Shown in pieces: positions 45,126 through 55,399 of a stretch of 64,000 nt of DNA (positions are counted from its first letter, which is position 1; the number at the start of each line of letters is the position of its first letter). This DNA is from Porogramme epimiltina (Eukaryota > Basidiomycota > Agaricomycetes > Polyporales > Polyporaceae): NCBI GenBank assembly GCA_900155495.1, contig FTLJ01000094.1, positions 1 to 64,000 of the forward strand, given 5' to 3'. The notes below the pieces were generated by a model that worked only from the letters and a program-made list of their open reading frames with translations, had not been told where the DNA came from and searched no databases. Position numbers and translations under genes: made by a program.

Positions 45126-45816
45126 CCAACACGACCCTCTACGATAATAGCCTCGACTCCAGAAGAACTGCCTACTCGATGTTATCACCTTCAAAGGGCT
45201 GAAGATAAGGGGTCAGGCTCTCGTCGTCTTCACCGACCTTGTATGCGCGACTGCCTCAGTACGCAGATACGAAGACATGGTCTTCTACGATAAGCCAATG
45301 GTGCGCGATCTGTCTCAACCTCACCTCGTACGGAGAACGCGTCTGATCTCGAGCCCTCCTCCCCTCGCAGATGCTGCAGCACATCCAGTACGCCGACTTG
45401 TTCAAGCCTTCTCCGCCACGAGAACTCGGACTTCGTGCCCCGACATCCACGCACGCCAAGAATGCGCCCAACCGCGCCCGCCTCCTCGTGAATGGTGTCG
45501 GCGAGAAGCGATTGCGCGTCAACAAGAGTATGGACGAGGACACGCGGGACGGGAAGCAAGGACGCAATGCGCGGGATGCCGACGACTCGTATGTTGAGGT
45601 AGAGATCGATGAAGACGAGCGGAAGAGGCCCTCGACAGGTTGCAAACGGTGCGCAGCGTCCCTTGTCGCGTCTAAATTACTCGTGGGTCGCTGCTCGCGG
45701 TCAAAGCCGGCATGCTCGGCCTCTTCAACCGACCTAGTACCTTGCTGCTGTGTCTCGTGCCGCGACCTGCTATTGGTGACTGCAAGGCGGACAGCAATCT
45801 CAGCCCGTCGCGCTTG
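45126..45816 (+). pseudogene. Broken U1A / U2B''-like spliceosomal RRM gene
   Basis: Fragments of the first RRM of U1A/U2B'' lie in order but in different frames. TLYDNSLDS is a decayed start of the RRM. After a frame change comes GLKIRGQALVVFTDL, then CATASVRRYEDMVFYDKPM, matching the RNP1 region and its MVFYDKPM end. The next bases look like an intron (GTGCGCG to CCTCGCAG) leading to HIQYADLFKP. The linker is recognisable (LLVNGVGEKRLRVNKSMDED then TRDGKQ and an acidic EVEIDEDER). Retained intron sequence says it arose from genomic DNA, not a processed mRNA. The loss of frame in the RRM makes it non-functional as an snRNP protein. It lies between DUF6534 copies B and C. Confidence 0.7.
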
Positions 45817-45904
45817 ACGCTTCCGTGGGCCGTGCAGCACGCGCCGACCGTGTTCATTCTCCGTAGTCACTCTCTTTGGCTCCAATAAAACTCGTTGTCC
45901 CTCT

Positions 45905-45985
45905 CAGTGCGTTTGTGGGATCACGTACATAAGATGTTAGTTATATAACAATGCTAGATGCTAGCATACGAATAAGCTACAAAGA
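45905..45985 (+). repeat. Dispersed repeat r1, copy 1
   Basis: This matches 49311-49383 nearly base for base at both ends: a shared CTCTCAGTGCGTTTGTGGGA start, then ATCACGTACATAAGAT, and TAGCATACGAATAAGCTACA at the right. Confidence 0.8.
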
Positions 45986-46012
45986 TTTAGCCTACGTGGT
46001 ACATTACAACAG

Positions 46013-46183
46013 AGCGGCCTAGCTCGCATCATGCTTGCGGCTGTGAACGGCAAAGTTCTCCAGGCAGGGGATTACGCGACCGTGGACTGCCAGCCTGCGG
46101 CGAACAAGGATCCCCCCGTAAGTACATGCCTGTGTCAGTGGCAGCCTGGCTAATACGAGCATGATAGAACACGTTTCCGCCAC
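46013..46183 (+). repeat. Dispersed repeat r2, copy 1, possibly a gene fragment
   Basis: This matches 52038-52178, starting AACAGAGCGGCC, sharing GATTACGCGACCGTGGA-type bases and a GGCTAATACGAG block. Read in one frame both copies give similar peptides (NGKVLQAGDYATVDCQP here and NDKVLHAGDCATVDCHP in the other), suggesting a duplicated exon of an unidentified gene. Confidence 0.65.
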
Positions 46184-46189
46184 GACCTC

Positions 46190-46915
46190 ACCTTGCGATG
46201 CCAGGCTGGCAAGCGCCCAATTGCCCTTCCCAGTTTCTCATCCAGGTATCCTGTTCAACATTCGTATTTTCCCGTTGGGAACCCCGCCCCGCACTCAAAT
46301 TTGGGACCGCGGCTTCTGAACAGATGCCAGACCAACAAAAGCAAGTTTGCCATGCTGCCATCTCGATCTACTGGCCTCCACACCCACGACGTGACGTGCA
46401 GATCCGGTCGGAGCACAGAAAGGTCTTAGATGCCTTACTCATCTCAGTTATCACTTCCTCGAACCAGAGCCGTGTATATCCGAACAGGTATTGGTACCCC
46501 CTTCATCTTCTTCCGATTCTACACCTTTCTAATCTTGGTCGCAAGCACAGAGTATCTTGTTTCCTCATTACGATGATTTCATCTGATGCTCCGCCCACCA
46601 GATAGGGCATTCACTGGATCCCGCGCAGGGGGATCTGCTCGTTGAGCATGACGTCGAGCTCACTTGAAACGGCACACAGCTCCGTCGCATCTGAGGTCGC
46701 TATTTCTGCGTGACGACAATCTTACCGCCGACGATGAGTCTGCATGGATATTCTAACGCGAAGCACGGCGCATCGATCCAAACGGCGGCCGCCTTGGGCA
46801 TCGTGTGCATCTCATTGACACCAGGTCCCTAAGGGGGAACACAAGAGCATGAAGAGTTCTTATAAAATCCCTCATGTCTGGCCTCCGAAAGCACGCAAGT
46901 GCCATACTTTCTGCA
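46190..46915 (+). promoter_or_regulatory. Promoter block of DUF6534 copy C
   Basis: This is homologous to the other blocks, but no tRNA precedes it. TATAAA lies at 46861-46866, 50 bp before the ATG. Confidence 0.6.
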
Positions 46916-49176
46916 ATGCCCGCAGTTCCGTCAAACCCTCTTCCCGAAGGCGTTCCTTTTGCTTTCGCTATACCGTCCCTCGATGACACTTTTGGCGCCA
47001 TCCTCATCGCTACCTTCATTGGCCTTGTGTCCGTTCTTCCATGCGTGCTTTTCTCCAAACAGGAAATGCTGATTCTATCTTTCTAGGCAATATGGTTGTA
47101 TTGTTCACCAAACATTCAACTACTTCCACACCTATCCCAAAGAGAAGTGGCCGTTTAAGATCTTGGTGAGGGCTCCATGTTCAGTCCCAGAGCTCCATTA
47201 GTGATACCTTGACTCCAGGTCGTGTGTGTTCTGTGAGCGTTCCGTTTAGCTCCCTACCTAGAGCCCACCCACGATTGTCTTTATAACTCGTGTGCGATTC
47301 GTGTTGGCAGGTTGTTAGAAACGCTGCTCAGTATTCTCACCATGCATGCATGGTAAGCAATAAGTTCTAAAGATGCCCCGCCACTCCAATATGCATACCA
47401 CGCCCTTAAACAGCTACGTCTATCTGGTGACTAACTTCGCAAATCCTATCGGTCTTACTGTGGACATATGGTGAGCCCTAGTAATCAACTACTTAGAGGG
47501 ATGTTTATATGGCACGCTCCAGGTCTATCAACGTAAGGAGTCTACATTCTCTCTACGCTGCCTCGGTTCTCAGCTGGTGTACTGGTAGCTCCTTGGGGTC
47601 TCTGCAGTGAGTCCTCGTCATCCACCTTTCAAGATTTTTGGGCGGATTCACACACCCTGTGCTCGCGATAGGGAACTGCCGTCTTCCTTTCCCAGCTGTA
47701 GGCCCTTTGGCGACCTTCTTGGCGTCTATTACGAGTTCATTAAAGCATACCATAGATTTTTTCTGCATAGGGTATACATGTGTAGGAGAGACGTCTTTCC
47801 CCATGTCTGCAGTGCCTCATTCCCCACTTAGTAGGCCGCAAGCATAGGTTCATAGCCGTACTGTCCGTAAGTCTGGATATTTCGGCGAGGGTGTTAAGCG
47901 GAGACGATTTAACCGCCGTTGTTTATTAGGGATTGTTCCTTCTCATCCAATTGGGTATGTCTGTGTGACTTGACCATATCATGAAATGTTTCTCAACTCA
48001 ATTCGCTCCGCGACACAGCATTTACTTTCAGTATGTTACTTCTACTTCTTGAAGGTCTCCGTAATAGACAATTGTTATTGAAGTTGCCTTTGATCATCTA
48101 GCGGCGACATTTCTGCCGTGAGTTTTGCTTTATAAAGACCGACATTAAGTCCCATATTGACCCTCGCGCCACCAGGTTCCTCCGTGGAGGCGACTTAGGG
48201 GAAGGCGATGTAAGTCTGATTTACCCCTTGCTCAAAATAGTGTCGGTTCTTATGATTGCCTCATAAACCTAGTTTCGATGGGCTAACTCTGCTGGCGTTG
48301 GCTCCGCAGCGCTAGCCGATACGCTCCTCACGGCCACGCTTGTCATTTCTCTCCATCGCAGCCGCACAGGGGTACAGCAGTACGAATATTTATATTAACA
48401 TGTGTCCGCCGTCTGACGTGGCCATGGACAGCTCGGACTCGGTTCTTGACACTCTGATCCTCTACTCGATCAATACGGGTGAGATTTTGTGCCTTTTAAC
48501 GAATGGCCGGTGCCATATTGACAACAAGGGCACAGGACTTCTGACGGAGTGCGTATCCTTCTGTACGGCCCGTAGGGGTGGAAGCTGACTATGAATATCC
48601 CTCCGCAGCATTTTCAACATCGTATCATTCATATTTGTGAGCCTCTCCCCGACACATCCTGCGTAGAGTACACTTGTGATTAACAGATCTTCCAGGCCAT
48701 CGTGAGGCCCGGAAACCTGGTCTACGTCGCGATCGATATCGTCACTACGAAATGTGCGTTCGTGTGTTCTCGGTGCATGCGCTCCTTTCGTGCTGAAATC
48801 ATCTTCCCCACGAAGTTTACGCGATCTCCTTACTCGCGGCGTAAGCTGGCCTGTCCCAAAATTTCCTGTTACACTCGACGGCTTACTCACGCAGGTCCTC
48901 ATTAGTCTGAATTCCCGCGAGGTTCTGGGGAGGCGCGCACGGGGCCTAGTCCTCTCTACTTCAACTTTAGCAGTGAACACCCGCTCGCATCACTCCATGG
49001 GTGGCGAGGAACTCACGGTGAGAGTTTAGAAGCTTTCTCGCCTCTCCTACTAACTCGATCCCACGCAGGGCCCCATGCACCGGCTCGAGGTCCGGGTGAC
49101 CAAGGAGCGCGTCTCGAACCGAGATGGGGCATCTGATATAGGTATCAAAGGAGCTCCCGAGATGGTGGATGTCTGA
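46916..49176 (+). CDS. DUF6534 membrane protein, copy C
   Basis: ATG 46916 opens MPAVPSNPLPEGVPFAFAIP, then SLDDTFGAILIATFIGLV. The same exon chain as copy B is followed with conserved donors and acceptors: CIVHQTFNYFHTYPKEKWPF, YVYLVTNFANPIGLTVDIW, GTAVFLSQL, FRWANSAGVGSAALADTLL, SDSVLDTLILYSINT, GNLVYVAIDIVTTK, then LNSREVLGRRARGLVLSTS and a last exon with MHRLEVRVTKERVSNRDGAS. The stop is TGA at 49174-49176. Nothing looks broken. Compared with B, the exon after SINTG ends GGA before its donor rather than GGG, changing one residue. Membrane topology and unknown function are as for B. Confidence 0.85.
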
Positions 49177-49538
49177 GATATAATGTAGCCAATTGTTTCT
49201 CGTTTCTCGCCAGCGTGTACACTCTCTTATCCACCCGCGAGGCTTCAAGTTCGGGCTGATCTCCCGCCATCGCATTCAATCACATCCCGCTGGCGACGCC
49301 GTAAGAGTGCTCTCAGTGCGTTTGTGGGATCACGTACATAAGATATCAGTCATGTATATTAGCATACGAATAAGCTACAAAAATTGTCCTGAGTGACGGT
49401 ACAGAAGCATTCCAGACATCGGCTGTAAACCATAAGAGCATGTTCAACAGTTGCGTCCTCCCGCGGACGAAATCACAACCGGGAAACATACCTTCCCTTC
49501 CGTGCCTCTCTTGTTCGTCACGGTCCGTCTCACCCCAC
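49177..49538. other. 3' flank of copy C and repeat r1
   Basis: This has the shared 3' flank (TGTAGCCAATTGTTTCTC and CGCGAGGCTTC blocks), then repeat r1, then about 150 bp without features before the convergent F-box gene. Confidence 0.55.
49311..49383 (+). repeat. Dispersed repeat r1, copy 2
   Basis: This is the partner of 45905-45985, in the same orientation, about 3.4 kb further on, just after copy C. Confidence 0.8.
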
Positions 49539-51134
49539 CTACTTCCTCCCCACCGACGCTGATGCCTCGACGTGGATCGCATGCTCCTCCGGGGTGTCGC
49601 AGTTTGTGATAAGGAGGAATCTAGCCCCGGCGTCCGTGATCTTCTTCAACTCGTCGTCTGTGACGTTCTGCCGGTGCGACAGCGGCGTGTAGACCGTCTT
49701 GATGGGCTTGGCGCGCTTTCCGAGGGCATTGCGCTTGGTGACGAACGTCGAGATGTCCATCGCCTGCTGGCCCTGGAACCAGAGTGTCTCGAGCGCGCGG
49801 CAGGCTACTGGGGGCACTAGCTCGTCCGCGGGCACGCCCGCCTTGCGCTGCAGGTCGTAGAACCTCTCGAGCCCATCAGGGGTGCACACCACGCTCGCGT
49901 CTTCGTGGAACGTGTCGAGCACAAAGCGCTGCAGCCCGACAATCTTCAACATCCGGAGCCGTGGCATGCCCATGAACCAGCGGATCATCATGAGCTTGTT
50001 GTTCTCGGACTCGGGGATGTGGAACGCGGACAGCGTGAGGAGCCGCACGTTCGTGAAGGGGGGCATGCGCAAGATCGCCTCTGCGTAACCGATCCCGGCG
50101 AGGTTCGTGAGCGTGAGCTCCATCACGCCCGGAGCGTAGATGTGTGCGAGGGCCCACAGCGCGAACGACGCGGCGATGTTCGCGAGGACAAGCACGCGCA
50201 GGTTGGGGAGGTGGACGCGCTTAACGGGGATGCGGGGCGCTGCCGCGTCGAACTTCCACTGGGGCCCCGCAGCATCCAAAGCGAGGTTGTAGAGGTCCGG
50301 AGAAGCGGTGAGCAGTTCGGTCCACCTGTCGGAGAGCGGACAGGCGTACGTCGGCATGCGCCGGAGATCGATGGTTCGCAGGTTGACGGGATCGAGGCGC
50401 GACCAGTTGATGGTGGGTCCGTTGAGGCAGAGACAACGCAAGTTCGGAGTGGGATGGTAGCTGAGGGGCAGAAGGCCGCCCTTGCCGTCCGTCAGGATCG
50501 AGGGCCACAAGTGCTTCTGGTCCATCCAGTGCACCTCAAAACGCTCTAGCCAGCGAGCAGGCCCGGCGTTGGCGAACCGAGACAAGAAGGTTTGAACCAC
50601 CTCCATGTCATCCAGTAGAACGACGACGATGCGGATTTGGCCAATCTTCGGGAGGATCCGATCGAGGAGGTAGTTGATCTCCTGGACTGTCATGCTGGGG
50701 GGTTTCTCCTTCTCGCCTGGCTTCTTCACCATCTCGCTGATGCAAATGTCGATGGGCGAGGTGCCAGCACGCTCGACAAAAGCGAGAGCACGAGTCCACG
50801 GATACTTCTCGTGGAACCAGATGGAGTTCCAGAGATTCTGGTCGGCGATCGCGACCTCGCGGAACCGTTTGCAGACCCAGCTTATCCGGAGACGGTGCTC
50901 GGTGGCCTGGTCCGCGCTCGCGGAGCTACACACAACGAAGTGGAAGATGATGGCGAGGATTTCGGTGGGGAGGTCGAGAATGGGGAAGCTCATCCACGAC
51001 AAGAGCTTACGCTTATAGAGGACGCTCGCGAGCTCCGTGTCGATCTCCACATTCGCCCGTCCGTCGAGGGAGGCGCGCAACGTGTGGAGCTGGAGCATGC
51101 GGTCCTGAATCATGACCGCGCGGTTGATGGCCAT
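49539..51134 (-). CDS. F-box domain protein, second
   Basis: An intronless frame runs from ATG 51134 to TAG at 49541-49539, 531 residues. A short coiled segment (MIQDRMLQLHTLRASLDGRA) precedes the F-box LDLPTEILAIIFHFVVCSSA, then RISWVCKRFREVAIADQNLW and SIWFHEKYPWTRALAF. This is the layout of the large agaricomycete F-box family. Leucine-rich segments follow (NLRCLCLNGPTINWSRL, VNLRTIDLRRMPTYA, NLRVLVLANIAASFALWAL, NVRLLTLSAFHIPESENNKL). It probably presents substrates to an SCF ubiquitin ligase. The frame is open for 54 further codons upstream (SWVEEQILKQWLADL) without an ATG, so a spliced 5' exon is possible. It sits between DUF6534 copies C and D, in the opposite orientation. Confidence 0.85.
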   Translation of the reverse strand: MAINRAVMIQDRMLQLHTLRASLDGRANVEIDTELASVLYKRKLLSWMSFPILDLPTEILAIIFHFVVCSSASADQATEHRLRISWVCKRFREVAIADQNLWNSIWFHEKYPWTRALAFVERAGTSPIDICISEMVKKPGEKEKPPSMTVQEINYLLDRILPKIGQIRIVVVLLDDMEVVQTFLSRFANAGPARWLERFEVHWMDQKHLWPSILTDGKGGLLPLSYHPTPNLRCLCLNGPTINWSRLDPVNLRTIDLRRMPTYACPLSDRWTELLTASPDLYNLALDAAGPQWKFDAAAPRIPVKRVHLPNLRVLVLANIAASFALWALAHIYAPGVMELTLTNLAGIGYAEAILRMPPFTNVRLLTLSAFHIPESENNKLMMIRWFMGMPRLRMLKIVGLQRFVLDTFHEDASVVCTPDGLERFYDLQRKAGVPADELVPPVACRALETLWFQGQQAMDISTFVTKRNALGKRAKPIKTVYTPLSHRQNVTDDELKKITDAGARFLLITNCDTPEEHAIHVEASASVGRK

Positions 51135-52469
51135 GACTCGGTTCTCGCCGGCCTTGGGCTCTACGAGGTCGGCCAACCATTGCTTGAGGATCTGCTCCTC
51201 GACCCAGGAGGGAAGAGGGTTGTTCGCGCCAACGGGGACGGGGTTGAGGGGAATGTTCGCGAGGGGATAATAGACCTGAAAAATCTGAGCCTGCTAGCGG
51301 TAAGCGGAAGCGGGATCGACGCGACGCGTGAGAAATGACGGACCATTGTGCAAGGATTGGCGACGGAAGATGGGGGTGGACTGGGGAAGGTGAAGGCGCC
51401 AGAGAAGCGTACGGCGGTTTAAGTGGTGCAGTGAAGTTTGGGAGATGGTGGAGAGAAGAGAACGTGTGGTGGTGACCTTGTTCATGGTGGAGGAGCGACG
51501 CGACTTGTACTTTGTGCAAACATGGGGGTTGAATAGATCAGTCTGCGGGCGTCCATGGAGGCGGACCTAATCTGGTAACGCACCAAATATCTACTATTTG
51601 GCTGTGTGGGTGGCCTCGTCTGCGGTGCGCGTCAGTCCCGCACGACGCACGCCCCTCCAGCCATGCCACTCACCCTTGTTGGCCTAGCGGATGATGACAA
51701 CCGCGTTGTTCGCCCCGGCAACATTGACACCTGAAACGCCCCCTCTTGCTCTGCTGTCGGGGAAGGGATGTGTGGGCAAATCAATGGGTCCGGCGGGGCT
51801 CCGTGTGTCGCTCAGACTGCCTGCCTCATTTGGGTACAAGGAGCGGTGTCTGCCTGGAATTTGAATTGGCCCGGTTTTAATCTCGCGCAGATTTGCCCTT
51901 GTTAGATCTGTAGTACTCACACATCTACGTCCGAGGCCCTTGGACGTTGACAGCCGTGCCGTTTAAAGCACTCTATGTCAGAACTGCTCGCCACAGCTGC
52001 TGGACCGAGTCTGGAGACAAGAGCGGCGACTCGAAGCAACAGAGCGGCCGAGCATGCGGCCGTGAACGACAAGGTTCTCCATGCGGGGGATTGCGCGACC
52101 GTGGATTGCCATCCCGTGTGGAATAAGAACTACCCTGGCAAGCACAAAGTTTCCGGCTAATACGAGGATGGTAGAAACCTCACTTCGTGGCCTGGGTAAG
52201 AGCTCTGCCAGCACCACTCCTTGCGCACCGTATTCTGCACGTTTGCACCACTGCCACAAGACCTTGCCTGAGCCTCGCGGCGATGCAGAGTAAGGGTAAG
52301 GAGGAGTAAATGAGCGGAGGGTTGGTCTCTCTAGTTGCCAAGTACAATTGTCACCCTCCGCTGACTAAGCATCCAGCACCTCATGCCGGCCGTTGATTGT
52401 CATAGCCTGGCAAGCGCCCGATTGGCGCCGGCAGTGGCGCCGCCGCCATTGCCCTTTTGTTGCAATGAC
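51135..52469. other. F-box 5' region and unassigned DNA
   Basis: The first 350 bp contains the F-box 5' region, with two competing upstream minus-strand ATG frames (51485 and 51346) that do not join cleanly to it. The rest holds repeat r2 copy 2 and no gene. Confidence 0.45.
52038..52178 (+). repeat. Dispersed repeat r2, copy 2
   Basis: This is the partner of 46013-46183, located about 290 bp before the promoter block of copy D, as copy 1 lies just before the block of copy C. The r2 element is therefore part of the C and D duplication units. Confidence 0.65.
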
Positions 52470-53147
52470 AGCATCATTGCCCTTCTTTCCAGTTTCTCAT
52501 GGCGTACTGTTCGGTATTCACAGTTTTTCATTGGGAACACCGTGCCGCACTCATCTTTGGGGCCGCAACTTCTGAACAGATGTCAGACCATCAAAAGCAA
52601 GTTGACCATGCTGCTCGCCATCTCGATCTGCTGGCCTCCGCACCCACGACCTGACGTGCAGATCCGACCGGGGGGGTCATGGATGCCCTACTCATCTCAG
52701 TTATTGCTTCCTCCAAACAGAGCCGTGTGTAACCGAACAGGTAGCGGTACTCCCTTCATCTTCTTCCGATTCTACACTTGCTTTCTCATGTTGGTCTTAG
52801 GCACAGAGTATCTTGTTTCCTCATTACGATGATTTCATCTGATGCTCCGCCCACCAGATAGGCCATTCATTGGACTCCGCCCAGGGGGATCTGCTCGTTG
52901 AGCATGACGTCGAGCTCACTTGAAACGGTCGCATCGGTGGTGGCTATTTCCGCGTGACGACAATCTTACCACCGACGATGAGTCTGCATGGATATTCTAA
53001 TGCGGCGTACGACGCACGGATACAGACGGCGACCGTCTTAGCACCGCGTGCATCTCACCGACACCAGGTCCCCAAGGGGGAACACAAGAGCCTGAAGAGT
53101 CATTATAAAATCCCTCGTGTCTGGTCGCAAGTGCCATACTTTCTGCA
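52470..53147 (+). promoter_or_regulatory. Promoter block of DUF6534 copy D
   Basis: This is homologous to the other blocks. TATAAA lies at 53104-53109, 39 bp before the ATG; the spacer is shorter than in B and C by a small deletion. Confidence 0.6.
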
Positions 53148-55399
53148 ATGCTCGCAGTCCCGGCAAACCCTCTTCAAGGCATTCCTTCTGCTTTCGCTAT
53201 ACCGTCCCTCGGTAACACTCTCGGTGCTGTCCTCATCGGTACATTCATCGGCCTCGTGTCCGTCATTCCATGCGTGCTTTTCTCCAAATAGGAAATGCTG
53301 ATTTTCTCTGTCCAGGCAATATGGCTGCATCGTTCACCAAGCATTCAACTACTTCCGCACCTATCCCAAAGAGAAGTGGCCGCTGAAGATTTTGGTGGGA
53401 GCTCTATGTTAAGTCTCAGAACTCCGTTAATGATACCTTTGACTCCAGGTCGTGTGTGTTCTGTGAGCGCTCCCTTGAACTCCTCGATGCCTACCGACGG
53501 CTGCCTAACTCGTGTGGTGCTCGTGTCTGCAGGTTGATAGAAACGCTCCTCAGCGTTCTGACCATGCATGCATGGTAAGTATCGGGCGCGGGGAGCTCTC
53601 CGTTACACCGATATGTATTTATACTCCTTAACAGCTACTTCTATCTGGTGACCAACTTCGTAAATCCCATCGGTCTTATTGTGAGGATATGGTAAGCCCT
53701 AGCAACAAACTACTTAGAGGGGTGCTTATGGGGAACGCTCCAGGTCTGTCAATGTAAGGAATCTACATTCTCTCCACGCCACTCGGGTTCTTAATGAAGT
53801 TGGCGTACTGGTAGCTCCTTGGGGCCTCTGCAGTGAGTCCTCCTTGTCATCCAACTTTAAGATTTCTTGGCCGAACCACACGCCTTGCGACCGCGACAGG
53901 GAACTGTCGTCTTCCTTTCACAACTGTAAGCCCCTTCGCGACGCTCTTGACGTCTATTTCGAGTCCATTAAAGTATACCACAGATTTTTCCTGCATAGGG
54001 TCTACATGTGTATGAGAGACGTCTACCCCCGGGAGTGCAATGACTCATTCTCCACTCAGTTAGTCGAAAGCACAGGGTTATAGCCGCACTGTCCGTAAGT
54101 CTGGATTTTTCGGTGATGGCGATCAGCGGAGACAATTTAACTGCCGTTGTTTATTAGGGATTGTTCCTTCTCGCCCAACTAGGTGCGTCTGCGTCACTTG
54201 ATAATATCATGAATGGTTTTTCAACTCAATTCACCTCACGACACAGCATTCACTTTCAGTAGGCTGCTTCTTTGTTGTCTCCATAATAGACAAGTGTTAA
54301 TGAAGTTACCTTTTACTATCTAGCGGCGACATTTCTGTCGTGAGGTTTCATGTACTAAAATCGACGGTAAGTCACACATTGACCCTCGCGCAACCAGGTT
54401 CCGCCGTGGACGCGACTTAGGAGAGGTTGATGTCAGTCTGTTTTACCCTTTACTCAATATAGGTCGGTTCTGATAACGATTGTCTCATGTCCTTAGTTTC
54501 GGTGGGTTAACGCTGCAGGGGTCGGCTCTGCGGTGGTAGCCGACACCCTCCTCACGGTTACACTCGTTGTTTCTCTCCATCGCAGCCGCACCGGGGTACA
54601 AAAGTATGATTCTTTGTCCAAACTTGTGGTCGCTGTCTGACGTGACTATGGGCAGCTCCGACTCGGTTCTTGACATTCTGATCCTTTACTCGATTAACAC
54701 TGGTAAGGCTTGCGCCCCTTCACGAACGGCCGATACTGCACTGACAATAAGGACCCAGGGCTTCTCACAGAGTACATATTCTCCCGTATGATCATCTGGA
54801 GTGGAACACTGGAAGCTGACAATCAATGGCTTAACACAGCATGTTCAACGCGGTATCGTTCATATTCGTGAGCTTCTCTCTGTCATATCCTTCCTACTAG
54901 TGTCTCTTCACTAATAAATCCACCAGGCTATTGTGAGGCCCGGAAACTTGGTCTACCTCGCAATAGATATCGTCACTACGAAACGTGCGCCCGTACACTG
55001 TCGGCAGATGCATCCCTTTCGTACTGATATCAGGTTCTCCGAGCAGTTTACGCAATATCTTTGCTCGCGGCGTAAGTTGAGCTGTCTCGCATTGCACGTG
55101 GCCCCTCACTTGCACCTGTCCTTATTAGTCTAAATTCCCGTGAGTCTCTGGGGAGGCGCGCACGGGGACTAATCCTTTCGACGTCAACAATCATGAACAC
55201 ACAGCGTTCGCAGCCCTCCATGGGTGGCGTGGAGCTCACGGTGAGAGCTTAGAAGCCTTCTCGCCTCTCCTCCTGACCCGATCCTACCCAGGGCGCCATG
55301 CACCGGCTCGAGGTTCGGGTAACCAGAGAGCGCGTCTCAGACCGAGATGGGGCGTCTGAAATCGGTGTCAAAGAAGCTCCCAGGATGGTGGATGTCTGA
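53148..55399 (+). CDS. DUF6534 membrane protein, copy D
   Basis: ATG 53148 opens MLAVPANPLQGIPSAFAIP then SLGNTLGAVLIGTFIGLV. The exon chain matches copy B: FNYFRTYPKEKWPLKIL, LIETLLSVLTMHA, YFYLVTNFVNPIGLIV, FLSQLFFLHRVYM, FSRKHRVIAALS, FRWVNAAGVGSAVVADTLL, TGVQK then SDSVLDILILYSINT, MFNAVSFIF, GNLVYLAIDIVTTK, LNSRESLGRRARGLILSTS, and a last exon with MHRLEVRVTRERVSDRDGAS. The stop is at 55397-55399. Splice borders checked by eye remain intact. The leader is two residues shorter than in C. Function unknown; about seven membrane helices expected. Confidence 0.85.
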
